Assembly: GCF_900119365.1 (NCBI RefSeq)
Contig: NZ_FPJO01000017.1
Span: forward strand, 63,838-127,837
Reading direction: 5' to 3'
Length of the DNA: 64,000 bases
Source: Streptomyces atratus
GTDB lineage: Bacteria; Actinomycetota; Actinomycetes; Streptomycetales; Streptomycetaceae
Shown here: positions 50,580 through 59,830 of the stretch, in pieces
How the letters are laid out: every line of letters starts with the position of its first letter
Numbering within the stretch: the first letter of the stretch is position 1
Notes under the pieces: model-generated
What the model was told of the DNA's origin: nothing
Seen by the model: the letters and a program-made list of their open reading frames with translations, nothing else
The model's database searches: none
Position numbers and translations under genes: made by a program

Positions 50580-51152
50580 TCAGCCGTAGGTGTCGCCCGG
50601 ACCCGTGCTCCCCGGCGCCCGCAGCGGACCGAACCTGCGCTGCGGGCCACCGGGCCCCAGCACCTTGATGAACCGGACCGTGCCCTGCCCCAGATCCGCG
50701 TTCAGCCGGGCCACCAGCTGAGGCGCCAGCAACCGCAGCTGCGTCGCCCACGCCGTCGAGTCGCACTGCACCGTCAGCACCCGCTCGTCCGGGTCCTCGT
50801 CGTACCGCAGCGGCACACAATGATTGGCCAGATCTTCACCGACGATCTGCGGCCAGCGCCCCATCACCCCGCCCACCGCCGCAGGCGTCTCCCAGCCGCG
50901 CTCGGTGATCAGTCGGTTGATCGCAGAACCCAGCGGCAAGGGATCACGCCCATCGGCCCGCGCCCCCGAGCGCAGCCCGCCACCCCGCCTGGCCTGCTTC
51001 CTCTGCTGCGCCGCAGCACCACGCGCCCGCGCCTGCTCCTTGGCCGCGCGCAACGCCACCCGCGCCAGATCGACACCCGAGGGCTCCGGAGCCCTACCCC
51101 CGCCGGAACGCTCCCGCGACGGCTCCCCGGCTCTCTCGCCGCGGCCGCTCAC
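50580..51152 (-). CDS. DUF721/DciA-family protein
   Basis: The 190-residue protein has a basic low-complexity N-terminus with an Arg/Gln/Ala-rich helix. Its DUF721 domain (INRLITERGWETPAAVGGVM, WPQIVGEDLANHCVPLRY, LTVQCDSTAWATQLRLLAPQ) resembles DciA, the helicase-loading factor that acts with DnaA and DnaB. Place between recF and gyrB is conserved in actinobacteria. GTG 51152 overlaps the recF stop as GTGA. Confidence 0.9.
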   Translation of the reverse strand: MSGRGERAGEPSRERSGGGRAPEPSGVDLARVALRAAKEQARARGAAAQQRKQARRGGGLRSGARADGRDPLPLGSAINRLITERGWETPAAVGGVMGRWPQIVGEDLANHCVPLRYDEDPDERVLTVQCDSTAWATQLRLLAPQLVARLNADLGQGTVRFIKVLGPGGPQRRFGPLRAPGSTGPGDTYG

Positions 51153-52279
51153 AGCCGCTCCACCTCACCCGCGGACACCGCGTACCGCGTCCCCGCCAGC
51201 ACGCCCGGAACGTCGTCGTCCACCGCGGCCGTCACCAGCACCTGCTCGGCCGGGGCCACCAGCTCCGCCAGCCGCTCACGGCGCCGCGCGTCCAGCTCCG
51301 CGAAGACGTCGTCCAGCACCAGCACCGGCTCATTGCCCTCGCTGCGCAGCAGATCGTACGAAGCCAGCCGCAGCGCCAACGCGTACGACCAGGACTCACC
51401 GTGGCTCGCGTACCCCTTGGCCGGCATCCCGCGCAGCCCCAGCAGCACATCGTCGCGGTGCGGACCGACCAGGGTCACACCCCGTTCGATCTCCTGCTTG
51501 CGGACCTCTGCCAGAGCGGCGATCAGCAGCTCGTACAGCTCCTCGCGGGTACGGGCCGACTCCACGCCGGCCCCGACCGAGCTGCGGTACTCCAGCGCCA
51601 CCGGGCCGCCGCCCGGCGCGACATCCGCGTACGCCTTCTCCGCCAGCGGCTGCAGGGTCGCGAGCAGATCCAGCCGCTGCGCCAGCAGCTCCGCACCCAC
51701 CCGGCCCAGATGCTGGTCCCACACGTCGAGCGTGGACAGGTCCATCGACCTGCCGCCGTGCCGGCGCGCCATCGCCGCCGACTTCAGCAGCGTGTTGCGC
51801 TGCTTCAGCACCCGCTCGTAGTCCGAGCGCACCCCCGCCATCCGCGGCGAACGAGCCGTGATCAACTCGTCGAGAAAGCGCCGACGCTCCCCGGGGTCTC
51901 CCTTGACCAGCGCCAGGTCCTCCGGCGCGAACAGCACCGTACGCACTATCCCCAGCACGTCACGCGGCCTGACCTGCGACGATCTATTGATACGAGCCCG
52001 GTTGGCCTTGCCGGGATTGAGTTCGAGCTCGATCAGCTGCGAACGCTCTCCCTGCGTCACGGCGGCACGGATGACAGCCCGGTCGGCGCCCATCCGCACC
52101 AGCGGCGCATCGGAGGAGACCCGGTGGCTGCCGAGCGTCGCGAGATAGCCGACCGCCTCGACCAGATTCGTCTTGCCCTGGCCATTGGCCCCCACGAAAG
52201 CGGTGACGCCCGGGTCGAGAGGCACCTCGACCCGGGCGTACGAGCGGAAGTCGGCCAGCGAGAGATGCGTGACATGCAT
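51149..52279 (-). CDS. recF: Recombination mediator RecF
   Basis: The 376-residue SMC-like ATPase has the Walker A motif GANGQGKT (residues 30-37), the RecF segment VRTVLFAPEDLALVKGDPGE, and a signature/Walker B region VLVLDDVFAELDARRRERL near residue 320. It helps load RecA at gaps. It lies between gnd and the DUF721 gene, in the conserved dnaN-gnd-recF-DUF721 order. Confidence 0.95.
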   Translation of the reverse strand: MHVTHLSLADFRSYARVEVPLDPGVTAFVGANGQGKTNLVEAVGYLATLGSHRVSSDAPLVRMGADRAVIRAAVTQGERSQLIELELNPGKANRARINRSSQVRPRDVLGIVRTVLFAPEDLALVKGDPGERRRFLDELITARSPRMAGVRSDYERVLKQRNTLLKSAAMARRHGGRSMDLSTLDVWDQHLGRVGAELLAQRLDLLATLQPLAEKAYADVAPGGGPVALEYRSSVGAGVESARTREELYELLIAALAEVRKQEIERGVTLVGPHRDDVLLGLRGMPAKGYASHGESWSYALALRLASYDLLRSEGNEPVLVLDDVFAELDARRRERLAELVAPAEQVLVTAAVDDDVPGVLAGTRYAVSAGEVERL

Positions 52280-52363
52280 GGTGTACGCCGACCTTCCCGG
52301 CTTCCTGCTCCGTGCTTCGTGGAGCGGACCGGACGTCTGGGGCCGGCCCGCTTCCCGTTGCGG

Positions 52364-53242
52364 TTACTTCTTGTTCTCGACCGCGTGGCCACCGAACTGG
52401 TTGCGCAGCGCGGCGATCATCTTCATCTGCGGGGAGTCGTCCTGGCGCGAGGCGAAACGCGCGAAGAGCGACGCGGTGATCGCGGGCAGCGGCACCGCGT
52501 TGTCGATCGCGGCCTCCACCGTCCACCGGCCCTCGCCGGAGTCGGCGGCGTAGCCCCGGAGCTTGTCGAGGTGCTCGTCGTCGTCCAGCGCGTTGACCGC
52601 CAGGTCGAGCAGCCAGGAACGGATGACCGTCCCCTCCTGCCAGGAGCGGAAGACCTCGCGCACATCGGTGACGGAGTCGACCTTCTCCAGGAGCTCCCAG
52701 CCCTCGGCGTAGGCCTGCATCATGGCGTACTCGATGCCGTTGTGGACCATCTTCGCGAAGTGGCCGGCGCCGACCTTGCCCGCGTGCACGGAACCGAAGT
52801 CGCCCTCGGGCTTCAGCGCGTCGAAGATCGGCTGGACCTTCGCCACGTTCTCGGCGTCGCCGCCGTACATCAGCGCGTAGCCGTTCTCCAGGCCCCAGAC
52901 GCCGCCGGAGACACCGCAGTCCACGAAGCCGATGCCCTTGATGCCCAGCTCGACGGCGTGCTTCTCGTCGTCGGTCCAGCGGGAGTTCCCGCCGTCCACG
53001 ACGATGTCGCCGGGCGAGAGGAGACCGGCGAGCTCGTCGATGGTGGCCTGGGTCGGAGCTCCGGCCGGAACCATCACCCAGACGACCCGGGGACCCTTCA
53101 GCTTGCCCACAAGCTCTTCGAGGCTGTGGACATCGGAGACGTCCGGGTTGCGGTCGTAACCGATGACGGTGTGGCCTGCGCGGCGGATGCGCTCGCGCAT
53201 GTTGCCGCCCATCTTGCCGAGGCCGACGAGACCGAGCTCCAT
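52364..53242 (-). CDS. gnd: 6-phosphogluconate dehydrogenase, decarboxylating (short form)
   Basis: The 292-residue protein is the short, GntZ/YqeC-like type: NAD(P)-binding GLVGLGKMGGNMRERI, the substrate motif GVSGGVWGLENGYALMYGG and the catalytic Lys region GHFAKMVHNGIEYAMMQAYAE. It converts 6-phosphogluconate to ribulose 5-phosphate with CO2 and reduced cofactor. It is ~180 residues shorter than the classical enzyme, as in other streptomycetes, where it also sits between dnaN and recF. ATG 53242. Confidence 0.93.
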   Translation of the reverse strand: MELGLVGLGKMGGNMRERIRRAGHTVIGYDRNPDVSDVHSLEELVGKLKGPRVVWVMVPAGAPTQATIDELAGLLSPGDIVVDGGNSRWTDDEKHAVELGIKGIGFVDCGVSGGVWGLENGYALMYGGDAENVAKVQPIFDALKPEGDFGSVHAGKVGAGHFAKMVHNGIEYAMMQAYAEGWELLEKVDSVTDVREVFRSWQEGTVIRSWLLDLAVNALDDDEHLDKLRGYAADSGEGRWTVEAAIDNAVPLPAITASLFARFASRQDDSPQMKMIAALRNQFGGHAVENKK

Positions 53243-53373
53243 CAGAGATTCCTTAAGCGTTGTGCCGATTCGTACCCAAGGACGAGCCTACGCCCGGCCG
53301 GGGACGGACCGACGGGCATGCCCGGCGCCGAGCATGCCCGTCGGAATCCGTCGTGACAGCACCGATGAGCGGG

Positions 53374-54504
53374 TCAGCCGGAGAGGCGGACCGGCATGAT
53401 CAGGTACTTGTACGCGTCGTCCGCCTCGGCGTCCACAGCCGGGCGGCCGCTGAGCAGCGCGGGCTTGGTGGACGTAGTGAAGGAGAGCTGGGCGACCGGG
53501 GAGTCGATCGCGCTCAGCCCGTCCAGCAGGAAGGTCGGGTTGAAGGCGATCGAGATGTCGTCGCCCTCCAGCACCGCGTCGACCCGCTCCACAGCCTGTG
53601 CGTCGTCGCTGGAACCCGCCTCCAGGATCAGCACGCCCTGCTCGAAGCTGAGCCGCACCGGGGTGTTCCGCTCGGCGACGAGAGCCACACGCTTGACGGC
53701 CTCGACGAACGGGGCGGTCTCGATGACCGCGACCGAGTTGAACTCCGTGGGGAAAAGCGTGCGGTATTTCGGCAGATCACCTTCGAGCAGCCGCGTGGTC
53801 GTACGCCGGCCCGCGCCCTCGAAACCGATCAGCCCCTCACCGGCACCCGAGCCGGAGAGCGCCAGGGTCACCGTGTCACCGCTGGTCAGGGCCTTGGCGG
53901 TGTCCAGGAGCGTCTTGGCGGGCACCAGGGCGACGGCTGAGGCGTCGGGGTTCTCCGGCTTCCAGAGGAACTCGCGGACCGCGAAGCGGTAGCGGTCGGT
54001 CGAGGCCAGGGTGACGGTGTCGCCCTCGATCTCGATCCGTACACCGGTGAGCACCGGCAGCGTGTCGTCACGGCCCGCGGCGATGGCGACCTGGGCGGCG
54101 GCCGAGGCGAAGACCTCGCCGGGGACGGTGCCCGTGGCGGTCGGCATCTCGGGGAGCGCCGGGTACTCCTCCACAGGAAGGGTGTGGAGTGTGAATCTCG
54201 AGGAGCCGCAGACCACGGTCGCCCGTACACCGTCTGTGGAAATCTCCACCGGGCGGTTGGGGAGGGCGCGGCAGATGTCGGCGAGCAGCCGGCCGGAGAC
54301 CAGCACCGTGCCGTCCTCCTCGACCTCGGCGTCCACCGAGACCCGGGCCGAGACCTCGTAGTCGAAGCTGGAGAAGCTGAGGGCCCCGTCCTCAGCCTTC
54401 AGCAGAAGGCCCGCAAGAACGGGCGCCGGCGGACGGGCCGGGAGGCTACGGGCCACCCAGGCCACAGCCTCCGCGAGTACATCGCGCTCCACCCGGATCT
54501 TCAC
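53374..54504 (-). CDS. dnaN: DNA polymerase III beta subunit (sliding clamp)
   Basis: The 376-residue protein has the three clamp domains (MKIRVERDVLAEAVAWVARS; LPVLTGVRIEIEGDTVTLAS, TDRYRFAVREF; C-terminal YKYLIMPVRLSG). It forms the ring that tethers the polymerase. GTG 54504 with AGGAGGCGG upstream is a strong start. It is transcribed away from oriC, toward gnd and recF. Confidence 0.96.
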   Translation of the reverse strand: MKIRVERDVLAEAVAWVARSLPARPPAPVLAGLLLKAEDGALSFSSFDYEVSARVSVDAEVEEDGTVLVSGRLLADICRALPNRPVEISTDGVRATVVCGSSRFTLHTLPVEEYPALPEMPTATGTVPGEVFASAAAQVAIAAGRDDTLPVLTGVRIEIEGDTVTLASTDRYRFAVREFLWKPENPDASAVALVPAKTLLDTAKALTSGDTVTLALSGSGAGEGLIGFEGAGRRTTTRLLEGDLPKYRTLFPTEFNSVAVIETAPFVEAVKRVALVAERNTPVRLSFEQGVLILEAGSSDDAQAVERVDAVLEGDDISIAFNPTFLLDGLSAIDSPVAQLSFTTSTKPALLSGRPAVDAEADDAYKYLIMPVRLSG

Positions 54505-55499
54505 CGGAACCGCCTCCTGCTGTTGCTCGCTCGCCCTGCTGGCCTTCGTCGTCTGATCGCGTCTCCCGCCGACGAGGCAGGAAGGACGCCGGGGACCAGT
54601 CTGACGTACGGCACCGACACTCGGTGCTGCTCGGGGTCAAGTCGCGACAAGAGGTTCGGAGAGCTCCGGCGCCGAGTTGTGCACAGGCCCCACTTCGAAG
54701 CGGATTCCGGGCTAACTCTATGTGGCAGTAGTAGTAGGGCCTGTGGAAACCGTGGATAACGTCGTTTCCGCAGGTCAAGTCCGGTTTTTTGTCCACCGCC
54801 CCTGTGGGTGGCACCGGTGGACAACACGGCTCTTCTGTGGACACGGGAAAGTTCTGCACACCCGATGCACAGGACAGGGGGGTTTCTCCCCAGGGCTGTC
54901 CCCAGCTTTACCCAGGTTCCCCACAGCCCAACCGACCCTCTTGGTGTGACGCCTTTCACTCGGCGCGGTGAAAGGCGGTCCCGCGTTGCCGAACAGTGGA
55001 CAGAGGTGTGGAGAAGCAGCAGGAAGCTGGGGACAACACGGTCCGGGCTGTGGGCTGCCGGTGGACAACATCATCCGCCGCCTGTGGACGAATATTTTGT
55101 CCACAGGCTGTGGATCACTGTTGACCACAAATCCCCAGGCTCTTGACCTGGCCTGATGGAGTATCGGCAGTCGCCCCTGTGGAAGCAATATGGACAACTT
55201 CCGGATCCCCAGGCTGTGGAGGGGGAAAACTCCCCAGATCTGTGGAGAACGGGCGGCCGGCGGCAGGTATTCGAACAACGCGGCGGCGTCGGAGTGTTGG
55301 GTGTGGGGGTCGGGGCGGGCTTCGGACGGGCTTCGGGTGGTCCCCGAGGGGCCTTCGGACGGTCTCCGATGGGCCCCCGGGCGGTCTCCAGGCAGCTTCC
55401 GGACAGCCTCTGGGCGGGTCTCCGGGCAACGAAAAGGGCGCCCGAGGAGCCCTGTGAGGCCCTTCGAGCGCCCTTGAGGCGCGTGCGGCGGCGGTCCCG
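54505..55499. other. oriC: oriC replication origin with DnaA-box cluster
   Basis: The 995-bp gene-free region between dnaN and dnaA is packed with 9-mers related to TTGTCCACA in both orientations. Examples are TTGTGCACA (54677), CGTGGATAA (54751), TTGTCCACC (54789), GGTGGACAA (54816), TGTGGACAC (54836), AGTGGACAG (54995), TGGGGACAA (55028), GGTGGACAA (55060), TGTGGACGA (55083), perfect TTGTCCACA (55097), TGTGGATCA (55109), TTGACCACA (55121) and TATGGACAA (55189). Known Streptomyces origins have about 19 such boxes. The dnaA-proximal part (55300-55432) instead has GC-rich degenerate repeats. Confidence 0.93.
55434..55475 (-). terminator. Terminator of dnaA
   Basis: AAGGGCGC (55434-55441) pairs with GCGCCCTT (55468-55475), enclosing further complementary bases, 25 bp after the dnaA stop on its strand. 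Confidence 0.65.
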
Positions 55500-57299
55500 T
55501 CAGCCGTTCTTGATGCGGTTGGTGAGCTCGGTGACCTGGTTGTAGATGGAGCGGCGCTCCGCCATCAGCGCGCGGATCTTCCGGTCCGCGTGCATCACCG
55601 TCGTATGGTCGCGGCCGCCGAACTGCGCACCGATCTTGGGCAGGGAGAGATCGGTGAGCTCCCGGCAGAGGTACATGGCGATCTGGCGGGCCGTCACCAG
55701 CACGCGGCTGCGCGAGGTTCCGCAGAGATCGTCCACCGTGAGACCGAAGTAGTCCGCGGTCGAGGCCATGATGGCCGTCGCCGTGATCTCTGGAGCCGAG
55801 TCCTCGCCGCCCGGGATCAGGTCCTTCAGTACGTGTTCGGTCAGTCCGAGGTCCACCGGCTGACGGTTGAGGCTGGCGAAGGCCGTGACCCGGATCAGCG
55901 CCCCCTCCAGCTCCCTGATGTTCCGGGAGATACGGGAGGCGATGAACTCCAGCACCTCCGGCGGGGCGTTGAGCTGCTCCTGCACCGCCTTCTTGCGCAG
56001 GATCGCGATCCGCGTCTCCAGCTCCGGCGGCTGCACATCGGTGGTCAGACCCCACTCGAAACGGTTCCGCAACCGGTCCTCCAGGGTCACCAGCTGCTTG
56101 GGCGGCCGGTCGGAGGAGAGCACGATCTGCTTGTTGGCGTTGTGCAGCGTATTGAAGGTGTGGAAGAACTCCTCCTGCGTCGACTCCTTGCTCGCGAGGA
56201 ACTGGATGTCGTCGACGAGCAGGATGTCCACATCGCGGTAACGCTTGCGGAAGGCGTCGCCCTTGCCGTCGCGGATCGAGTTGATGAACTCGTTGGTGAA
56301 CTCCTCGGAGCTCACGTACCGCACCCGGGTGCCCGGGTAGAGGCTGCGGGCGTAGTGCCCGATGGCGTGCAGCAGATGGGTCTTGCCGAGCCCGGACTCC
56401 CCGTAGATGAAGAGCGGGTTGTACGCCTTGGCGGGGGCCTCGGCGACCGCGACCGCCGCGGCGTGCGCGAACCGGTTGGACGCGCCGATGACGAAGGTGT
56501 CGAAGAGGTACTTCGGATTCAGCCGGGCCGCCGGTTCGCCGGGGCCGGGCGTGGGAGCGGGCTGCGAGCCCATCGGCCCGGAGGCGCCACCGGGCCGTCC
56601 GGTGCCGGCGCCGCCCTGCCGGTGCTGCGGCTGGGGCTCCTGCATGTCGGGGTGCTCGGGGCGCTGCTGTTCGTAAGCCTGGCGCTCGGGCGGCTGCGGA
56701 CGGTAGTCGTGCTGCGGCTGCTGGGGGCGGCCGCCGGGGTACGGCTCTCGCCACTGCTCCGCGGGGGCCTCCCGGTCCTGGAATCCGCCGAGCCGGGGCT
56801 GCTGCCAGGAGAGGTCCTCCTGGGTGCGCGGCCACGCGCCGGGGTCGGGGCGCTGCTGCTGGTAGTCGGGGTAGGCCGGCCGGGCGGTCGGCATGCCGTC
56901 GTCGGAGGGCCGGTGCCCGTAGCCGTCGTACGCGTCGTTGTGCTGCCGCTCGTCGTGCTGCGGCCCCTGGTAGCGGTGCTGCTGGGGCTGGTGCATCGGA
57001 GGCGCGGGCGGGCTCGGAGGCTCGCCCGCGGAGTCGTCGACCGTGATCGCGATGCGGATCGGTCGGCCGCATTCACGGCTCAGCGCCTCGCTGATGAGCG
57101 GCGCGAGCCGGCCTTCCAGGACGCGCTTGCCCCATTCATTGGGGACGGCGAGCAGTGCGGTGTCGGCGACCAGGGCAAGCGGCTGGCAGCGCTCGACCCA
57201 CTGTCTGTCCTTCGGCTCGATGCCCTGTTGGCCCTCCCCGAGGAGTTGCTCCAACACTCGTGGCCACACTGCGGCAAGATCGGCAGGTACGTCAGCCAC
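55500..57299 (-). CDS. dnaA: Chromosomal replication initiator DnaA
   Basis: The 599-residue protein has domain I (~1-90), a long Pro/Gln/Gly/Arg-rich domain II (~90-260) typical of Streptomyces, an AAA+ domain III and domain IV. Domain III carries Walker A GESGLGKTHLLHAIG, Walker B ILLVDDIQFLASK and sensor/arginine-finger region LRNRFEWGL. Domain IV, the helix-turn-helix, has LSLPKIGAQFGGRDHTTVMH. It binds the boxes in oriC and opens the origin. The length exceeds E. coli DnaA by ~130 residues because of domain II. GTG 57299 starts it. Confidence 0.97.
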   Translation of the reverse strand: MADVPADLAAVWPRVLEQLLGEGQQGIEPKDRQWVERCQPLALVADTALLAVPNEWGKRVLEGRLAPLISEALSRECGRPIRIAITVDDSAGEPPSPPAPPMHQPQQHRYQGPQHDERQHNDAYDGYGHRPSDDGMPTARPAYPDYQQQRPDPGAWPRTQEDLSWQQPRLGGFQDREAPAEQWREPYPGGRPQQPQHDYRPQPPERQAYEQQRPEHPDMQEPQPQHRQGGAGTGRPGGASGPMGSQPAPTPGPGEPAARLNPKYLFDTFVIGASNRFAHAAAVAVAEAPAKAYNPLFIYGESGLGKTHLLHAIGHYARSLYPGTRVRYVSSEEFTNEFINSIRDGKGDAFRKRYRDVDILLVDDIQFLASKESTQEEFFHTFNTLHNANKQIVLSSDRPPKQLVTLEDRLRNRFEWGLTTDVQPPELETRIAILRKKAVQEQLNAPPEVLEFIASRISRNIRELEGALIRVTAFASLNRQPVDLGLTEHVLKDLIPGGEDSAPEITATAIMASTADYFGLTVDDLCGTSRSRVLVTARQIAMYLCRELTDLSLPKIGAQFGGRDHTTVMHADRKIRALMAERRSIYNQVTELTNRIKNG

Positions 57300-57394
57300 A
57301 GGGCACGCTCTCTCGCTGGTCCCACGAATGTGTGGTTCTCGGGACGGGATGGGTGGGGACCGGCAGGCAGGAAGAAAAGGCCGGTAACTCAGCC

Positions 57395-57449
57395 ACGGTA
57401 GTCAGGGCGACCCGCGTGGTTCAAGTTGTTGTCCACAGCCTGTGCACAG
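57395..57449 (-). promoter_or_regulatory. dnaA promoter with two upstream DnaA boxes
   Basis: On the minus strand TTGAAC (complement of 57419-57424), an 18-bp spacer and TACCGT (complement of 57395-57400) form a good HrdB-type promoter about 95 bp before dnaA. TGTGGACAA (complement of 57429-57437) touches the -35, and a TGTGCACAG-type box follows at 57441-57449, which fits autoregulation by DnaA. Confidence 0.7.
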
Positions 57450-57471
57450 TGGGGGGTGTTGTGGAGCCGGT

Positions 57472-57501
57472 TTGACCGGATGGCGTAGCCGCGCGTACCG
57501 T
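57472..57501 (+). promoter_or_regulatory. rpmH promoter and leader
   Basis: TTGACC (57472-57477), an 18-bp spacer and TACCGT (57496-57501) form a HrdB-like promoter ~170 bp before rpmH. The leader contains a perfect hairpin TCACGATC-TGT-GATCGTGA (57554-57572). The rest of the dnaA-rpmH interval (57300-57669) shows no gene. Confidence 0.65.
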
Positions 57502-57669
57502 GACCAGGTCGAGTTGTCGATGGCTGCTGCCGCCTGCCTCCGATGGGCAAAGATCACGATCTGTGATCGTGAAGCGGTGCACTAGAGCGTTTACGCGAGT
57601 CTCTCGTGGGCGCACGGTGACAGCCAGGCGATGTCCCGCCAACACACGAGTCATTTCTGGAGCCCCCTA

Positions 57670-57807
57670 GTGAGCAAGCGCACCTTCCAGCCGAACAACC
57701 GTCGCCGCGCGAAGACCCACGGTTTCCGGCTGCGTATGCGCACCCGTGCCGGCCGCGCGATCCTCGCGTCCCGCCGTGGCAAGGGTCGCGCCAACCTGTC
57801 CGCCTGA
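57670..57807 (+). CDS. rpmH: 50S ribosomal protein L34
   Basis: The 45-residue protein (MSKRTFQPNNRRRAKTHGFR and on to RAILASRRGKGRANLSA) is a complete L34. GTG 57670 follows GGAG 9 bases upstream. It is the first gene of the rpmH-rnpA-yidD-yidC-jag-rsmG line running away from dnaA, the conserved bacterial order. Confidence 0.97.
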   Translation: MSKRTFQPNNRRRAKTHGFRLRMRTRAGRAILASRRGKGRANLSA

Positions 57808-57825
57808 TCGCTTACAGGTCATGAC

Positions 57826-58197
57826 GTGCTGCCTACCGAGAATCGGCTGAGGCGGCGCGAGGACTTCGCGACCGCAGTACGTCGAGGACGCCGGGCCGGC
57901 CGCCCGCTACTCGTCGTTCATCTACGCAGCGGTGCAACGGACCCGCACGTGACTGGGGAGAATGCTCCCCCGCCGCGTGCGGGTTTCGTTGTCAGCAAAG
58001 CCGTGGGTGGAGCGGTTGTGCGCACAGCGGTGAAGCGGAAGCTTCGCCACCTGGTCTGCGAACGGCTTGCCCTGCTGCCCCCCGGTAGCCTGGTTGTCGT
58101 ACGAGCGCTGCCCGGTGCGGGCGACGCCGACCATGAACAGCTGGCCCGAGACCTGGACGCCGCTCTCCAGCGGCTGCTGGGAGGGGGCGCGCGATGA
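57826..58197 (+). CDS. rnpA: Ribonuclease P protein component
   Basis: The 123-residue basic protein has the RnpA pattern (MLPTENRLRRREDFATAVRR, RAGFVVSKAVGGAVVRTAVK, RKLRHLV). It binds the catalytic RNase P RNA to mature tRNA 5' ends. GTG 57826 starts it, 18 bp after rpmH, and its stop overlaps yidD as ATGA. Confidence 0.95.
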   Translation: MLPTENRLRRREDFATAVRRGRRAGRPLLVVHLRSGATDPHVTGENAPPPRAGFVVSKAVGGAVVRTAVKRKLRHLVCERLALLPPGSLVVVRALPGAGDADHEQLARDLDAALQRLLGGGAR

Positions 58198-58553
58198 AGT
58201 ACCCGCTGCTGGCTCTTATCAAGCTGTACCAGTGGACGATCAGCCCACTTCTCGGGCCTGTCTGCCGTTACTACCCGTCGTGTTCCCACTATGGATATAC
58301 GGCGATCGACCGGCACGGAGCGATCAAGGGAACCGCGCTGACAGCCTGGCGCATCCTGCGGTGCAATCCGTGGTCACCCGGTGGCGTGGATTACGTTCCA
58401 CCACGCAAACGTCCGCGTTGGCATGAGCTCCTGCGTAATGCCATGCGCGGTGGCAAGGGCGGGGACTCCGCCGCTGATGTGCCTGTCCGGGGATCGGTCA
58501 CCGAACCCCCGAACCGGGCCGCAGAGACTTCGCCCAATGCTCAAGGAGCCTGA
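58194..58553 (+). CDS. yidD: Membrane protein insertion efficiency factor YidD
   Basis: The 119-residue protein has the YidD core (LIKLYQWTISPLLGPVCRYY, PSCSHYGYTAIDRHGAIKG, CNPWSPGGVDYVPPR). A non-conserved ~30-residue hydrophilic tail follows. It aids YidC-dependent membrane insertion. It is coupled to rnpA by ATGA. Confidence 0.93.
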   Translation: MKYPLLALIKLYQWTISPLLGPVCRYYPSCSHYGYTAIDRHGAIKGTALTAWRILRCNPWSPGGVDYVPPRKRPRWHELLRNAMRGGKGGDSAADVPVRGSVTEPPNRAAETSPNAQGA

Positions 58554-58556
58554 TTA

Positions 58557-59816
58557 GTGGACACGATTGCCAGTCTGTTCAGCTTTATCACCTGGCCCGT
58601 CTCATGGGTCATCGTCCAGTTCCACACGTTGTACGGGGCGATCTTCGGACCCGACACGGGCTGGGCCTGGGGTCTGTCCATCGTGTCCCTGGTGGTGCTG
58701 ATCCGGATCTGCCTGATCCCGCTTTTCGTCAAGCAGATCAAGTCGACCCGCAACATGCAGGTGCTCCAGCCGAAGATGAAGGCGATCCAGGAGCGCTACA
58801 AGAGCGACAAGCAGCGTCAGTCCGAAGAGATGATGAAGCTGTACAAGGAGACGGGCACCAACCCGCTCTCCTCGTGCCTTCCCATCCTGGCGCAGTCGCC
58901 GTTCTTCTTCGCCCTGTATCACGTGCTGTCGGCCATCGCCTCGAACAAGAAGATCGGTGTCATCGACCAGTCGCTGCTCGACAGCGCTCGTCAGGCACAC
59001 ATCTTCGGTGCTCCGCTCGCTGCCAAGTTCATGGACAGCCAGGAGAAGGTCCAGGCTCTCGGCGCCTCTCTGATGGATGTCCGGGTCGTCACCGCGGTCA
59101 TGATCGTGATGATGTCGGCGTCGCAGTTCTTCACCCAGCGCCAGCTGATGACGAAGAACGTCGACCTCACGGTCAAGACGCCGTACATGCAGCAGCAGAA
59201 GATGCTGATGTACATCTTCCCGGTGATCTTCGCCGTCATGGGTATCAACTTCCCTGTCGGTGTCCTCGTCTACTGGCTGACCACCAACGTCTGGACCATG
59301 GGTCAGCAGATGTACGTGATCAACCAGAACCCGACCCCGGGCAGCAAGGCGCAGGACCAGTACCTGGGACGTCTACTGAAGAGCGTCACCGCTCACGGTG
59401 AGGTCCGCGGCAGGACCCGACGCAACACCGTCAAGCGGATCGTGGCCAAGGGCCCGGACCGCAATGACATCGAGCGGAAGTTCGTCACGGGGCTGGCCAA
59501 GCTGGGCCTCGCCGCCCAGGAGGACGGCACCGTGATCAAGAGCGAGACCGCTGTCGCCGAGGCCGAGGGCGGAGCCGCGCAGCGGCGTCAGCAGCCCAAG
59601 CGCCAGACCAAGGCCCAGCGCCAGACCGGTGCCGCGCAGGCAGGGGCCAAGGAGGCCGATTCCACCGAATCGGGCTCCAAGACCTCCCTGCAGAAGCGGG
59701 ACGCGCAGGACGCACAGCCCAAGCCGGCGGGCAAGCCCGCGTCCGGCTCCTCACGCCAAGCCAAGTCCGGACAGCGCAAGGGTCCGCAGCGGCCCAAGCA
59801 CCCGTCCAAGAAGTAA
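58557..59816 (+). CDS. yidC: Membrane protein insertase YidC
   Basis: The 419-residue protein has five transmembrane segments of the YidC/Oxa1 fold (VSLVVLIRICLIPLFVKQIK with the conserved groove Arg, SSCLPILAQSPFFFALYHVL, VVTAVMIVMMSASQFF, IFPVIFAVMGINFPVGVLVY). The C-terminal tail of ~130 residues is Lys/Arg/Gln/Ala-rich and probably contacts the ribosome. GTG 58557 has AAGGAG upstream. Confidence 0.95.
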   Translation: MDTIASLFSFITWPVSWVIVQFHTLYGAIFGPDTGWAWGLSIVSLVVLIRICLIPLFVKQIKSTRNMQVLQPKMKAIQERYKSDKQRQSEEMMKLYKETGTNPLSSCLPILAQSPFFFALYHVLSAIASNKKIGVIDQSLLDSARQAHIFGAPLAAKFMDSQEKVQALGASLMDVRVVTAVMIVMMSASQFFTQRQLMTKNVDLTVKTPYMQQQKMLMYIFPVIFAVMGINFPVGVLVYWLTTNVWTMGQQMYVINQNPTPGSKAQDQYLGRLLKSVTAHGEVRGRTRRNTVKRIVAKGPDRNDIERKFVTGLAKLGLAAQEDGTVIKSETAVAEAEGGAAQRRQQPKRQTKAQRQTGAAQAGAKEADSTESGSKTSLQKRDAQDAQPKPAGKPASGSSRQAKSGQRKGPQRPKHPSKK

Positions 59817-59830
59817 GAAGGAGTCCATCC

